Below are positions 1 through 7,471 of a DNA stretch of 8,882 nucleotides, in pieces. Under the pieces are notes generated by a model. It ran no database searches. It saw only the letters and a list, made by a program, of their open reading frames with translations, and was not told the DNA's origin. Made by a program: the position numbers and the translations under genes. Every line of letters begins with the position of its first letter. Within the stretch, counting starts at the first letter, position 1. The stretch spans positions 1-8,882 of the forward strand of contig JAGLDW010000810.1 in the NCBI GenBank assembly GCA_023145395.1, written 5' to 3'. Origin of the DNA: Lentisphaeria bacterium. GTDB lineage: Bacteria > Verrucomicrobiota > Lentisphaeria > Oligosphaerales > Lenti-02.

Positions 1-345
1 GACTTTTATTTTGAAAAACCCAACTCTCAATCGGAGGTCATCGACTGTATCGAACCGGAATTCTGTCTGGCCAGGGGGGATCAGGGTCCACTCTTCACAA
101 TCGGCTCTTACGAGGGCAAGTTCGCCTGCAGTGCTTGTGATGAGACGATTGAGAATGATTCGACAGCTTGGTACGACTTTAGCAGGGGGATGTGCCTATG
201 TGCCAATGGTGGGGGCAACTTGCCGGGGCACCAGCTTTGCGTGCACATTCTCGACTCGGATCATCATTATAACATACTCATAGAGAAGTGGACCCAATGC
301 AATGGAGGCGGTTTTGCCTACTTCCGGGATCGTGCAATTGGCGAC
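1..345 (+). repeat. Direct repeat copy 1: near-identical domain block shared by genes A and B
   Basis: Encodes unnamed domain 1 of gene A and aligns base for base with 3900-4238 in gene B, with one 6-base in-frame difference near 150. Bases 242-331 are identical to 4135-4224 over 90 bases. The rest of A and B is clearly more diverged at the DNA level, including at third codon positions. The block contains AT-rich codons (two ATA codons close together) that are scarce elsewhere in the window. Confidence 0.85.
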
Positions 346-2397
346 GGCGTGGGCGATTCTTGCGACAATTGCCCCCTCCTGATCAACCCCGGCCAGGAAG
401 ACGTCGACGGGGACGGGCTGGGGGATCTCTGCGACAACTGCCCGGCCGTGCCCAACGCGGGGCAGGAGGACTGGAACGGCAACCGCCTGGGGGATGCCTG
501 CGACAACTCGGACGAGGACAATTATTACGACGACGTGGACAATTGCCGCATTGTGGCCAATCAGGATCAGAGCGATGTCGACGGCGACGGCGTGGGGGAT
601 GTCTGCGACAACTGTGTGGACATGGCCAATCCGGATCAGGAAGAAAGCGAAGTGCTGAATGAGGAAATGATGGAGTACGTGCATCCCGATGGGGTGGGCA
701 ATGTCGAGGCGGACTGTGTTCAGCCGGATGTCTGCATCACGCGGAATGCGAATTCGACCTGGCCAATTTACATCGCGGGTTACATTGCTCACGACAGCAA
801 CGCGCCTTGGCGTTGGGCCTGTGGGCCATGTGCCGAAGTGGACGGCAGCACCCGATGGATGGAGACGTTTTGGTATAATGTTCAGAACTACTGCATCCCC
901 ACCCACTCCTATAACGACCTGCCGGGCACGAGCCAGTGCATGCACCTGACAAACCATGACCTGTATTACGACATCACCTGGCTGTCCTGGTCGCGGGACA
1001 ACCGCGGTGGCTTTGCCTATCGGCGCACGGCACATCAGCCCGATGGCCTGGGCGACGTTTGCGACATCTGTCCCCTGCACGCCAATCCCTTGCAGGCCGA
1101 CCTCGACGGGGACGGCCTCGGCGACGTCTGCGACCCCTGCCCGGCTTTGGCTGCCGCGCAAATCGACAGCGACGGCGATGGGCAGGGAGACGACTGCGAT
1201 CCCTGTCCCCTGTCCGAGTTCGATGACCTGGACAACGATGGGCTTTGCGGCGACGTGGACAATTGCCCCAGGGTGGAAAATGCGGGACAGGAAGATGGTG
1301 ACGGAGACGGTCTGGGGGACGCCTGCGACAATTGTCCGGCCGTGGCCAATCCGGATCAGGCCGAGAGCGAGATTGAGCAAGAGGTAAATTTCACCCACAA
1401 CGACAACAGCGGAACCCAAGACTGCCTTGAGCCGGGCGTTTGCATCTACCGCCCCTCCAGCGGCGGCCCCCTGCTCTGCGATGGAAGCGGCGGTATCGAA
1501 TGGGCCCAGGGAACTTGTGGTGCCGAGACGACGGCTTACTATGCCAGCATCATCCAGGCCAACGGCAACACCGAGAGCTACTTGTCCGCGCATGACTTCT
1601 GTCTGCGGGTCAGCCCCTCCGGCAATTCCTACAACGTTAGGTTTACTGGTTGGAACGGTGGAAGCAACGACTATTACGTCTATTCTCGCACAAGCCTGCC
1701 CGACGGGGTGGGGGATGCCTGCGACACCTGTCCGACCCTGCCGGATGTCTTTCAGGCGGATTTGGATGGCGATGGCGTGGGTGATTTCTGCGACGATGGG
1801 GACGGAGATGGCCTTTTGGATATGGTGGACAACTGCCTCTCGGTGCCCAATCCCTTCCAGGAGGACATGGACGGAGACGGGGTGGGCAACCTCTGCGACA
1901 ATTGCCCCATGCATGCCAACAACCAAAGCGATCAAGATGTCGAGGTTCAAATGTTCGACCATCCCGACGGCAGCGCGGCGCAGGACTGTTTCGCGGGCGG
2001 GGCGGTATGTCTGTGGCGAAGCAACTCGGGCGGCATCATCAACCTGGGCAGCGGAACGGTGGAGTGGGCTTGTGGTCATTGCACCACCCCAGGCTCGGCT
2101 TTTTACCCCAGCAACATGGATCTACAATCTCTTTGCATGGGCGGCGACATGGCGAATTTGGTGGGCCGAACCACCTGTCTGCGCGTGCCGGAGACGGGCG
2201 AGTACTGGAATGTCTTTTGGCAGGGCTGGCAGACCGATGGCGGAAATGCTTTCGAGTATGTGCGGTTCAGCTTTGATGGCGGAGACCTCTGTGACAACTG
2301 CTGGAATGTTTTGAATCCGGATCAGGCCGATGGCGACGGAAATTGTGGAGAGCCACCCTATTTGGCGGATCCGGCCTGTGGCGACGCATGCCAATAG
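1..2397 (+). CDS. Gene A: TSP3-repeat surface protein with four unnamed Cys/Trp-rich domains (5' end outside window)
   Basis: The frame is open from base 1 to TAG 2395-2397, giving 798 visible residues. An in-frame ATG at 190 lies inside a conserved domain and is not the start, because the frame upstream of it matches paralogue B residue for residue. Visible order: unnamed domain 1 (residues 1-110), TSP3 units (111-217), domain 2 (218-343), TSP3 (344-458), domain 3 (459-565), TSP3 (566-645), domain 4 (646-757), and a tail ending in PACGDACQ. TSP3 units follow DNCPxxxNPDQxDxDGDGxGDxCD; by family knowledge their Asp loops bind calcium and form a stiff stalk. Each unnamed domain has a DC...C[IL]xR start, WACGxC in the middle and GGxFxYxR at the end. 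One TSP3 unit reads CDNS instead of CDNC, and B has the same change. The N-terminus, probably a lipoprotein signal plus MopE-type repeats as in B, is not visible. Gene B follows after 38 bases. Predicted extracellular; exact function unknown. Confidence 0.9.
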   Translation, partial: DFYFEKPNSQSEVIDCIEPEFCLARGDQGPLFTIGSYEGKFACSACDETIENDSTAWYDFSRGMCLCANGGGNLPGHQLCVHILDSDHHYNILIEKWTQCNGGGFAYFRDRAIGDGVGDSCDNCPLLINPGQEDVDGDGLGDLCDNCPAVPNAGQEDWNGNRLGDACDNSDEDNYYDDVDNCRIVANQDQSDVDGDGVGDVCDNCVDMANPDQEESEVLNEEMMEYVHPDGVGNVEADCVQPDVCITRNANSTWPIYIAGYIAHDSNAPWRWACGPCAEVDGSTRWMETFWYNVQNYCIPTHSYNDLPGTSQCMHLTNHDLYYDITWLSWSRDNRGGFAYRRTAHQPDGLGDVCDICPLHANPLQADLDGDGLGDVCDPCPALAAAQIDSDGDGQGDDCDPCPLSEFDDLDNDGLCGDVDNCPRVENAGQEDGDGDGLGDACDNCPAVANPDQAESEIEQEVNFTHNDNSGTQDCLEPGVCIYRPSSGGPLLCDGSGGIEWAQGTCGAETTAYYASIIQANGNTESYLSAHDFCLRVSPSGNSYNVRFTGWNGGSNDYYVYSRTSLPDGVGDACDTCPTLPDVFQADLDGDGVGDFCDDGDGDGLLDMVDNCLSVPNPFQEDMDGDGVGNLCDNCPMHANNQSDQDVEVQMFDHPDGSAAQDCFAGGAVCLWRSNSGGIINLGSGTVEWACGHCTTPGSAFYPSNMDLQSLCMGGDMANLVGRTTCLRVPETGEYWNVFWQGWQTDGGNAFEYVRFSFDGGDLCDNCWNVLNPDQADGDGNCGEPPYLADPACGDACQ

Positions 2398-2423
2398 ATG
2401 CGTTTGTGGATCCTTTGCAAGAC

Positions 2424-2435
2424 AGGAATTGAGCC
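2424..2435 (+). promoter_or_regulatory. Ribosome binding site of gene B
   Basis: AGGA at 2424-2427 lies 8 bases before ATG 2436 in the 38-base gap after gene A. The second in-frame ATG (2466) has no comparable site, so this supports the longer signal peptide. Confidence 0.6.
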
Positions 2436-5400
2436 ATGAAGAAGACATTTTGGGTTGAAGCGACCATGCCACGCGCGGGCTGTCTGGTGCTGTGGGTGTC
2501 CGGCTTTTTGCTTTTGGCTGCCTGCGGTGGTGAAGACCCGGCTTCGCTTTGTGAAGAGGTGGCCGTCATCGACTGTGGAGATTTTAGCGACCACGCCCTG
2601 GTGTATGCGGATGCGGACGAGGATGGTTACGGTGACGACGCTCAGGCGGCCTGTCTCTGTGCGGCCTCGGCTCAGTATCCCGTACTGAAAGCCGGGGATT
2701 GCGATGACGCGGATGCGACCGCCAACCCCGCCGAGTTGGAGGCTTGCGACGGTCGGGACAATGACTGTGATGGGGATACGGACGAAGACTTCAGTTTTCC
2801 TGGGCCGGATGGGATACCCCTGAGCTTGGGCCAGATCTGCGGCCAGGGTGCCTGCGCCGGGGGTACGGTCGCCTGCACCGAGGACGGCCTGCGGGCTGTC
2901 TGCGACGGTGCCGGCAGCCCGACGGAGGAGGCCTGCAACGGCGTGGATGATGACTGCGACGGAGACACGGACGAAGGCTTCTTCCTTTTTGACGCCGAGG
3001 GGCAGCCCCAGTACACGGGCTCCCTCTGCGGCCAGGGTGTTTGCGCTGGCGGACAACTGGTTTGCACCGCCGATGGCGAGCAATTGGAGTGCAACAGCGC
3101 CGGGGCGGCTGGGCCCGAGGTTTGCAATGAACTGGATGACGACTGCGATGGGGAAATCGACGAAGGCTTTTTCTTTGTCGGTGCCGATGGAGAGCTTCGA
3201 ACCAAGGGGCAAGGTTGTGGTCTGGGTGCTTGCGTCGGCGGTGTGCTGCAATGTGCAGCCGATGGATCCGGGCTGATCTGTTCCACCGAGACACAGGCCT
3301 TGCCTGAGTCCTGCAACGAAATCGACGATGACTGCGACGGAGAGGTGGACGAAGGTTTTGTCTTTGGCGACGCGGACGGGCGGATCAAGAACAAGGGGGC
3401 TGTTTGCGGCGTGGGCGATTGCGTGGGTGGAACGGTGGTCTGTGAAGGAGACGGCCATGCTTTGACCTGCTCCAGTCTGGACATGGCTTCGCTTGAAGCC
3501 TGCGATGGAGATGACAACGACTGCGACGGGGAGGTGGACGAGGATATCGACGATCCCTTGCTCAGCGATTGCAAGCTAGAGGGCCTTTGCGGCACCACGG
3601 GTGCCCATGTGCAGGCCATCTGTTTGCAGGGCTATTGGTACTGCGATTATTCGGGCGTGCCCGGTTACCAGGGCGGAGCGGAGCTGAGCTGCGACGGTCT
3701 GGACAATGACTGCGACGGGGAAGTGGACGAGGACTTTGATAACGCCGACGCCGACGGTTTGGCTGATTGCATGGACAACTGTGTCGATGTGGCCAACACG
3801 GATCAGGCTGACGGCGATGGAGACGGTGTAGGGGATGCTTGCGATCTCTGCCTGGGCCTTTTCGATCCGGAACAGTTGGACAGTGATATCGGCGGCTTGG
3901 ACTTTTACTTTGAAAAACCCAACAGTCAGTCGGAGGTCATCGACTGTATTGAACCGGAATTCTGTCTGGCCAGGGGGGATCACGGTTCACTCTTCATAAT
4001 CGGCTCTTACGAGGGCAAGTTCGCCTGCTGTGCTTGTGATGAGACGAATGATTCGACGGACTGGTACGACTTTAACAGGAGGATGTGCGAATGTGTTGGC
4101 GGTGGGAGTCACTTGCCGGGGCACCAGTTTTGCCTGCACATTCTCGACTCGGATCATCATTATAACATACTCATAGAGAAGTGGACCCAATGCAATGGAG
4201 GCGGTTTTGCCTACTTCCGGGATCATGCATTTGGCGACGGCCTGGGCGACGCTTGCGACAACTGCGTTTTTGAGGCCAATCCGGACCAGAGCGACTTGGA
4301 TGGAGACGGTGTGGGGGATGTCTGTGACAATTGTCCGGAAGTGGCCAATCCGGAACAGGCGGACTGGAACGGCAACCGCTTGGGGGATGCCTGCGATAAT
4401 TCGGATGACGACAATTTTTACGACGCGGTGGACAACTGTCCGGCATTGACCAACCAGGATCAGGCCGACTCCGACGGAGACGGTCGAGGCGACGCATGCG
4501 ACAACTGCGTGGATACTTCCAACCCGGAACAGGAAGAAAGCGAGATGTTGAGCGGCATTGAGTATACGCATCCCAGCGGTGCGGGTTCCGCGGAGCAGGA
4601 TTGTATTCAGCCGGATGTATGCATCACCAGGGATGTCTGGGGGCCGATCTTCGTGGCGGGCTATAGTTATGGGGATTCGGCCCAACCCTGGGCCTGGGCC
4701 TGCGAGTCATGTTTGAATATCGATGTCGCGACTGTTTGGTATTCTAAATTCGATCGGACTCTTTGCAGTGATTGCGCGGGGGGCTTCATGCCCGCGGTGG
4801 TGGGACAGACTTTCTGTCTGCACCTGCCTGACTACGATGAGTACTATGACGTGACCTGGTTGGATTGGGAACAAGGCGGTGGCGGCGGGTTCCGTTATCT
4901 CCGTTCCGCGGAACAGAACGACGAGTTGGGGGATGCCTGTGATATCTGTCCTTTGCACTACAATCCGGGGCAGGAAGAGAGCGACGGAGACGGGGTCGGC
5001 GACGCCTGCGACAACTGCCCGACTCTGGCCAACGCGGCTCAACTCGACAGCGATGAAGACGGCAAGGGCGATGCCTGTGATGATTGCCCATTCTCCGCCG
5101 ATGATGACTCCGACGGTGACGGGCTCTGTGGCGACGTGGACAACTGCCTGACGGTGGGCAATCCAGCCCAGGAGGACGAGGACGGAGACGGCGTGGGGGA
5201 TGCCTGCGACAACTGCCTGGGTGTGCCCAATTCGGAGCAACTCGAAACCGACGGAGACGGTCTGGGGGACGCCTGCGACAATTGTCCGCTATTGGCCAAC
5301 GTCGATCAGCTAGACACGGATGGCGATGGTGTGGGGGATTTCTGCGACGACGGAGACGGAGACGGCCTGCTGGACCTGGTGGACAATTGTCCATGGGTGC

Positions 5401-5951
5401 CCAATCCCTTCCAGGAGGACCTCGACGACGATGGCGTGGGCAACCATTGCGACAACTGTCCGGCTTTGGCCAACGATCAGAGCGATGCGGATCGGCTGAG
5501 CGTTTTCTTCGAGCTGGCCGACGGGGCCAATGATCAGGACCATTTTTCGAACGGACTGGTCTCCTTGACCCGCGTCGGCACCGGCGGGATCTTCAACCTG
5601 GGTGATGCCATCGTGCGGTGGGCCTGCGGCGATTGCACGGCCCCGGGCTCAGGTTTTTATCCCAGCAATACGGATCTGGTGGATGTCTGTCTGGGCGGTG
5701 ACTCGGGCAATTTGGTGGGGCGAACCACCTGCTTGCAGGTGGTGGACACCGGCGAATACTGGAACGTCATGTGGTCGGCCTGGTCGACCGACGGCGGCAA
5801 CGGTTTCGCTTACGAGCGCCAAAGTTTCGACGGAGGCGACGCCTGCGACAATTGCTGGAGCGTGCTGAACGCAGATCAGGCTGATGGGGACGAGGACTGC
5901 ACGCTTCCGCCCTATTCGGTCGATCCAGCCTGCGGAGATGCCTGCCCATAG
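2436..5951 (+). CDS. Gene B: large lipoprotein with MopE-type and TSP3 repeats and three unnamed Cys/Trp-rich domains
   Basis: Complete gene of 1171 residues. The N-terminus is a lipoprotein signal: a hydrophobic run VLWVSGFLLLAAC ends in a lipobox with Cys30 as the lipidated residue, followed by GGED. Residues 57-100 hold a MopE-like entry motif (DADEDGYGD, then GDCDDAD). Six putative metal-binding units (DNDCDGDTDEDF type, resembling Pfam PF11617) start at residues 102, 165, 228, 291, 354 and 417. TSP3 units follow (about 435-488), then unnamed domain copies at 489-596, 703-824 and 1019-1130 separated by TSP3 blocks, and a tail ending PACGDACP. The third copy lacks the first two cysteines seen in its relatives. 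The ATG at 2436 is preferred because AGGA lies 8 bases upstream; ATG 2466 would also keep the signal peptide. The protein is colinear with A from residue 489 onward, but has plain TSP3 sequence where A carries domain 3. It should be exported and lipid-anchored. Ligand and role are unknown; adhesion or metal binding is inference only. Confidence 0.93.
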   Translation: MKKTFWVEATMPRAGCLVLWVSGFLLLAACGGEDPASLCEEVAVIDCGDFSDHALVYADADEDGYGDDAQAACLCAASAQYPVLKAGDCDDADATANPAELEACDGRDNDCDGDTDEDFSFPGPDGIPLSLGQICGQGACAGGTVACTEDGLRAVCDGAGSPTEEACNGVDDDCDGDTDEGFFLFDAEGQPQYTGSLCGQGVCAGGQLVCTADGEQLECNSAGAAGPEVCNELDDDCDGEIDEGFFFVGADGELRTKGQGCGLGACVGGVLQCAADGSGLICSTETQALPESCNEIDDDCDGEVDEGFVFGDADGRIKNKGAVCGVGDCVGGTVVCEGDGHALTCSSLDMASLEACDGDDNDCDGEVDEDIDDPLLSDCKLEGLCGTTGAHVQAICLQGYWYCDYSGVPGYQGGAELSCDGLDNDCDGEVDEDFDNADADGLADCMDNCVDVANTDQADGDGDGVGDACDLCLGLFDPEQLDSDIGGLDFYFEKPNSQSEVIDCIEPEFCLARGDHGSLFIIGSYEGKFACCACDETNDSTDWYDFNRRMCECVGGGSHLPGHQFCLHILDSDHHYNILIEKWTQCNGGGFAYFRDHAFGDGLGDACDNCVFEANPDQSDLDGDGVGDVCDNCPEVANPEQADWNGNRLGDACDNSDDDNFYDAVDNCPALTNQDQADSDGDGRGDACDNCVDTSNPEQEESEMLSGIEYTHPSGAGSAEQDCIQPDVCITRDVWGPIFVAGYSYGDSAQPWAWACESCLNIDVATVWYSKFDRTLCSDCAGGFMPAVVGQTFCLHLPDYDEYYDVTWLDWEQGGGGGFRYLRSAEQNDELGDACDICPLHYNPGQEESDGDGVGDACDNCPTLANAAQLDSDEDGKGDACDDCPFSADDDSDGDGLCGDVDNCLTVGNPAQEDEDGDGVGDACDNCLGVPNSEQLETDGDGLGDACDNCPLLANVDQLDTDGDGVGDFCDDGDGDGLLDLVDNCPWVPNPFQEDLDDDGVGNHCDNCPALANDQSDADRLSVFFELADGANDQDHFSNGLVSLTRVGTGGIFNLGDAIVRWACGDCTAPGSGFYPSNTDLVDVCLGGDSGNLVGRTTCLQVVDTGEYWNVMWSAWSTDGGNGFAYERQSFDGGDACDNCWSVLNADQADGDEDCTLPPYSVDPACGDACP
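2739..3737 (+). repeat. Six MopE-type units at exact 189-base period in gene B
   Basis: Unit cores (ExCxxxDxDCDGxxDExx) start at 2739, 2928, 3117, 3306, 3495 and 3684. Every interval is exactly 189 bases, or 63 residues. Spacers 1-4 share a plan of CGxGxCxGG followed by two more cysteines. Spacer 5 has a different sequence with four cysteines at shifted positions, but the same length. The repeat is at protein level: synonymous codons differ between units, so this is not a recent tandem duplication. Confidence 0.9.
3900..4238 (+). repeat. Direct repeat copy 2: near-identical domain block shared by genes A and B
   Basis: Encodes residues 489 to about 600 of gene B. It is the partner of the block at 1-345, with a perfect 90-base core at 4135-4224. 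It begins where the TSP3 unit after the MopE-type array is interrupted. Confidence 0.85.
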
Positions 5952-5972
5952 GTCCTTTCCCCTTTGAGTTGT

Positions 5973-5983
5973 GGAGAAACTGC
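5973..5983 (+). promoter_or_regulatory. Ribosome binding site of gene C
   Basis: GGAG at 5973-5976 stands 7 bases before ATG 5984. This decides the start in favour of 5984 over the TTG at 5969, which would include the GGAG in the coding frame. Confidence 0.65.
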
Positions 5984-7471
5984 ATGAATTGCATGAGATG
6001 CCTCGGCATGTTTCTGTTGGTGCCTCTTGCACTATTTGCCTGTGACGATGGGGACAAGTGTGCCGTCGTCTCGGTGGCGGATTGTGCTCAACATGTGGAT
6101 TACGTTTTGTACTATCCGGATGTGGATCGGGACGGCTATGGGGATGAGGCTGCGGCGGCTTGTCTTTGCGAGGCGGACAAAAGCCATCCCCTGACTCAGG
6201 GCGGCGACTGCGACGATGGGGATCGGCGTGTGAATCCCGAGACGGCGGAGCAATGCAATCGTATTGATGACGACTGCGATGGGGAAACGGATGAGGATTT
6301 TGCGGGTCTGGGCGAGCCCTGCGATGGGCCCGACAGCGATCGTTGTCCGAACGGGACCCGGATCTGCTCCGCCGACGGCGAAGACAGCACCTGCAGCCCG
6401 GAGGATCCCAGCAATCTTGTTGAGTTCTGCAACGGCCTGGACGACGACTGTGACGGGGAGACGGATGAAGACTTCGGCATCGGCGAAGCCTGCGATGGCC
6501 CCGACGAGGACCAATGCGCCAACGGTTTTTGGATCTGTACCGCCGACGAAATGGGCTCCATCTGCGGGACTGAAGACCAGGAGGACCTCCAAGAGACCTG
6601 CAACGGGGTGGATGACGATTGCGACGGGCAGACCGACGAGGGTTTCGGCACAGGCGAAGCCTGCGATGGTCCCGACGAGGACCAATGCGCCAACGGTCTT
6701 GTGATTTGTACCGCCGACGAGTTGGGGGTCATCTGCGGCACCGAAGATCCAGAGGACATCGAAGAGATTTGCAACGGGCTGGATGACGACTGCGACGGGC
6801 AGACCGACGAGGATTTCGGCGACACGGACGAAGACGGCGTGGCCAATTGCGTGGACAATTGCCCAATCGATGTCAATCCGGATCAGGCCGATGCCGACGA
6901 AAACGGGGTGGGGGATGTCTGCGAGGGGCTCTTCGATGATGCGGATATAGATGGCGTGGATGACGAAAGCGACAACTGCGTCTACGTGCCCAATTTTGAG
7001 CAGCAAGACGGCGACGAAGACGGGGTGGGGGATGCCTGCGACAACTGCCCGGAAGACGCCAATTCAGATCAAGCCGACGTGGATCGGGTGGAGGTGACAT
7101 TCGACCATGCGCCCTTTAGCCCCGCCGAAGACTGCGTGGCAGCCCGACCTGGTTTGCCTGTGGCGTGACGAGACCGGCCCCGTGGTCAACACGGCAGATG
7201 GGACCATGGAGTGGGCTTGCGGCGATTGTACGGCACCGGCATGCGATTTTTTTCCCGAGCCACTCGGATTTGAAGGGACGAGTGTTTCGCCGGCTACCTG
7301 CCGGATACGGTGGGCCAGACTACCTGCCTGCATGTTGTCGAGAACGACGCCTACTGGAATGTCACATGGACCAGTTTCCAGTCCGGCGGCGGCGGTGGGT
7401 TCGGCTATGTGCGGGTTAGCTTCGACGGTGGGGATGCCTGCGACAGCGCCAGAGGAGAGCCATCCCCATAA
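5984..7471 (+). pseudogene. Gene C: frameshifted MopE/TSP3 lipoprotein paralogue
   Basis: The ATG at 5984 sits 7 bases after GGAG and gives a lipoprotein signal (LLVPLALFAC, Cys20 lipidated, followed by Asp-Asp). A TTG at 5969 and an ATG at 5993 are weaker starts. As written, the frame ends at TGA 7166-7168, giving 394 residues. Visible order: MopE-like entry region paralogous to B, four DDDCDGxTDE units beginning at residues 89, 147, 204 and 261, TSP3 units (about 280-364), and the first third of one unnamed domain. Homology to A and B continues past the stop if one base is removed at each of three homopolymers: GG 7138-7139, T7 7247-7253 and GGG 7275-7277. The frame then runs to TAA 7469-7471, 494 residues in all. 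The tail is much shorter than in A and B, ending soon after GGDACD. It is either a decaying gene or an intact one with sequencing errors. Its last 56 bases overlap gene D on the other strand. Confidence 0.82.
6248..6817 (+). repeat. Four MopE-type units in gene C, period 171-174 bases
   Basis: Unit cores start at 6248, 6422, 6593 and 6764, so the spacing is 58, 57 and 57 residues. Spacers share GEACDGPDEDQCANG and a later IC, and differ clearly from the spacers of gene B. Units 2 and 3 are close to each other at DNA level, suggesting a later local duplication than in B. Confidence 0.88.

Noticed and set aside
190..192. ATG at 190 as the start of gene A
   Set aside because: Bases 1-189 in the same frame match gene B residues 489-549 closely, so the gene enters from outside the window.
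196..2079. Open frame of 627 codons on the minus strand opposite gene A
   Set aside because: It is antisense to repeated GAC/GAT/GGC codons that rarely produce stops on the other strand. Its Val/Ile/Ala/His-rich translation has no domain logic, whereas the plus strand gives clear TSP3 repeats.
2358..3458. Long minus-strand open frame opposite gene B, and similar ones at 2672-3619, 3987-4685 and 6032-7006
   Set aside because: These have the same antisense-shadow composition, start at arbitrary ATGs, have no ribosome binding logic and lie fully inside well-supported plus-strand genes.
7130..7170. Programmed frameshift in gene C
   Set aside because: There is no slippery heptamer or obvious stimulatory structure at the first shift, and three separate shifts would be needed.
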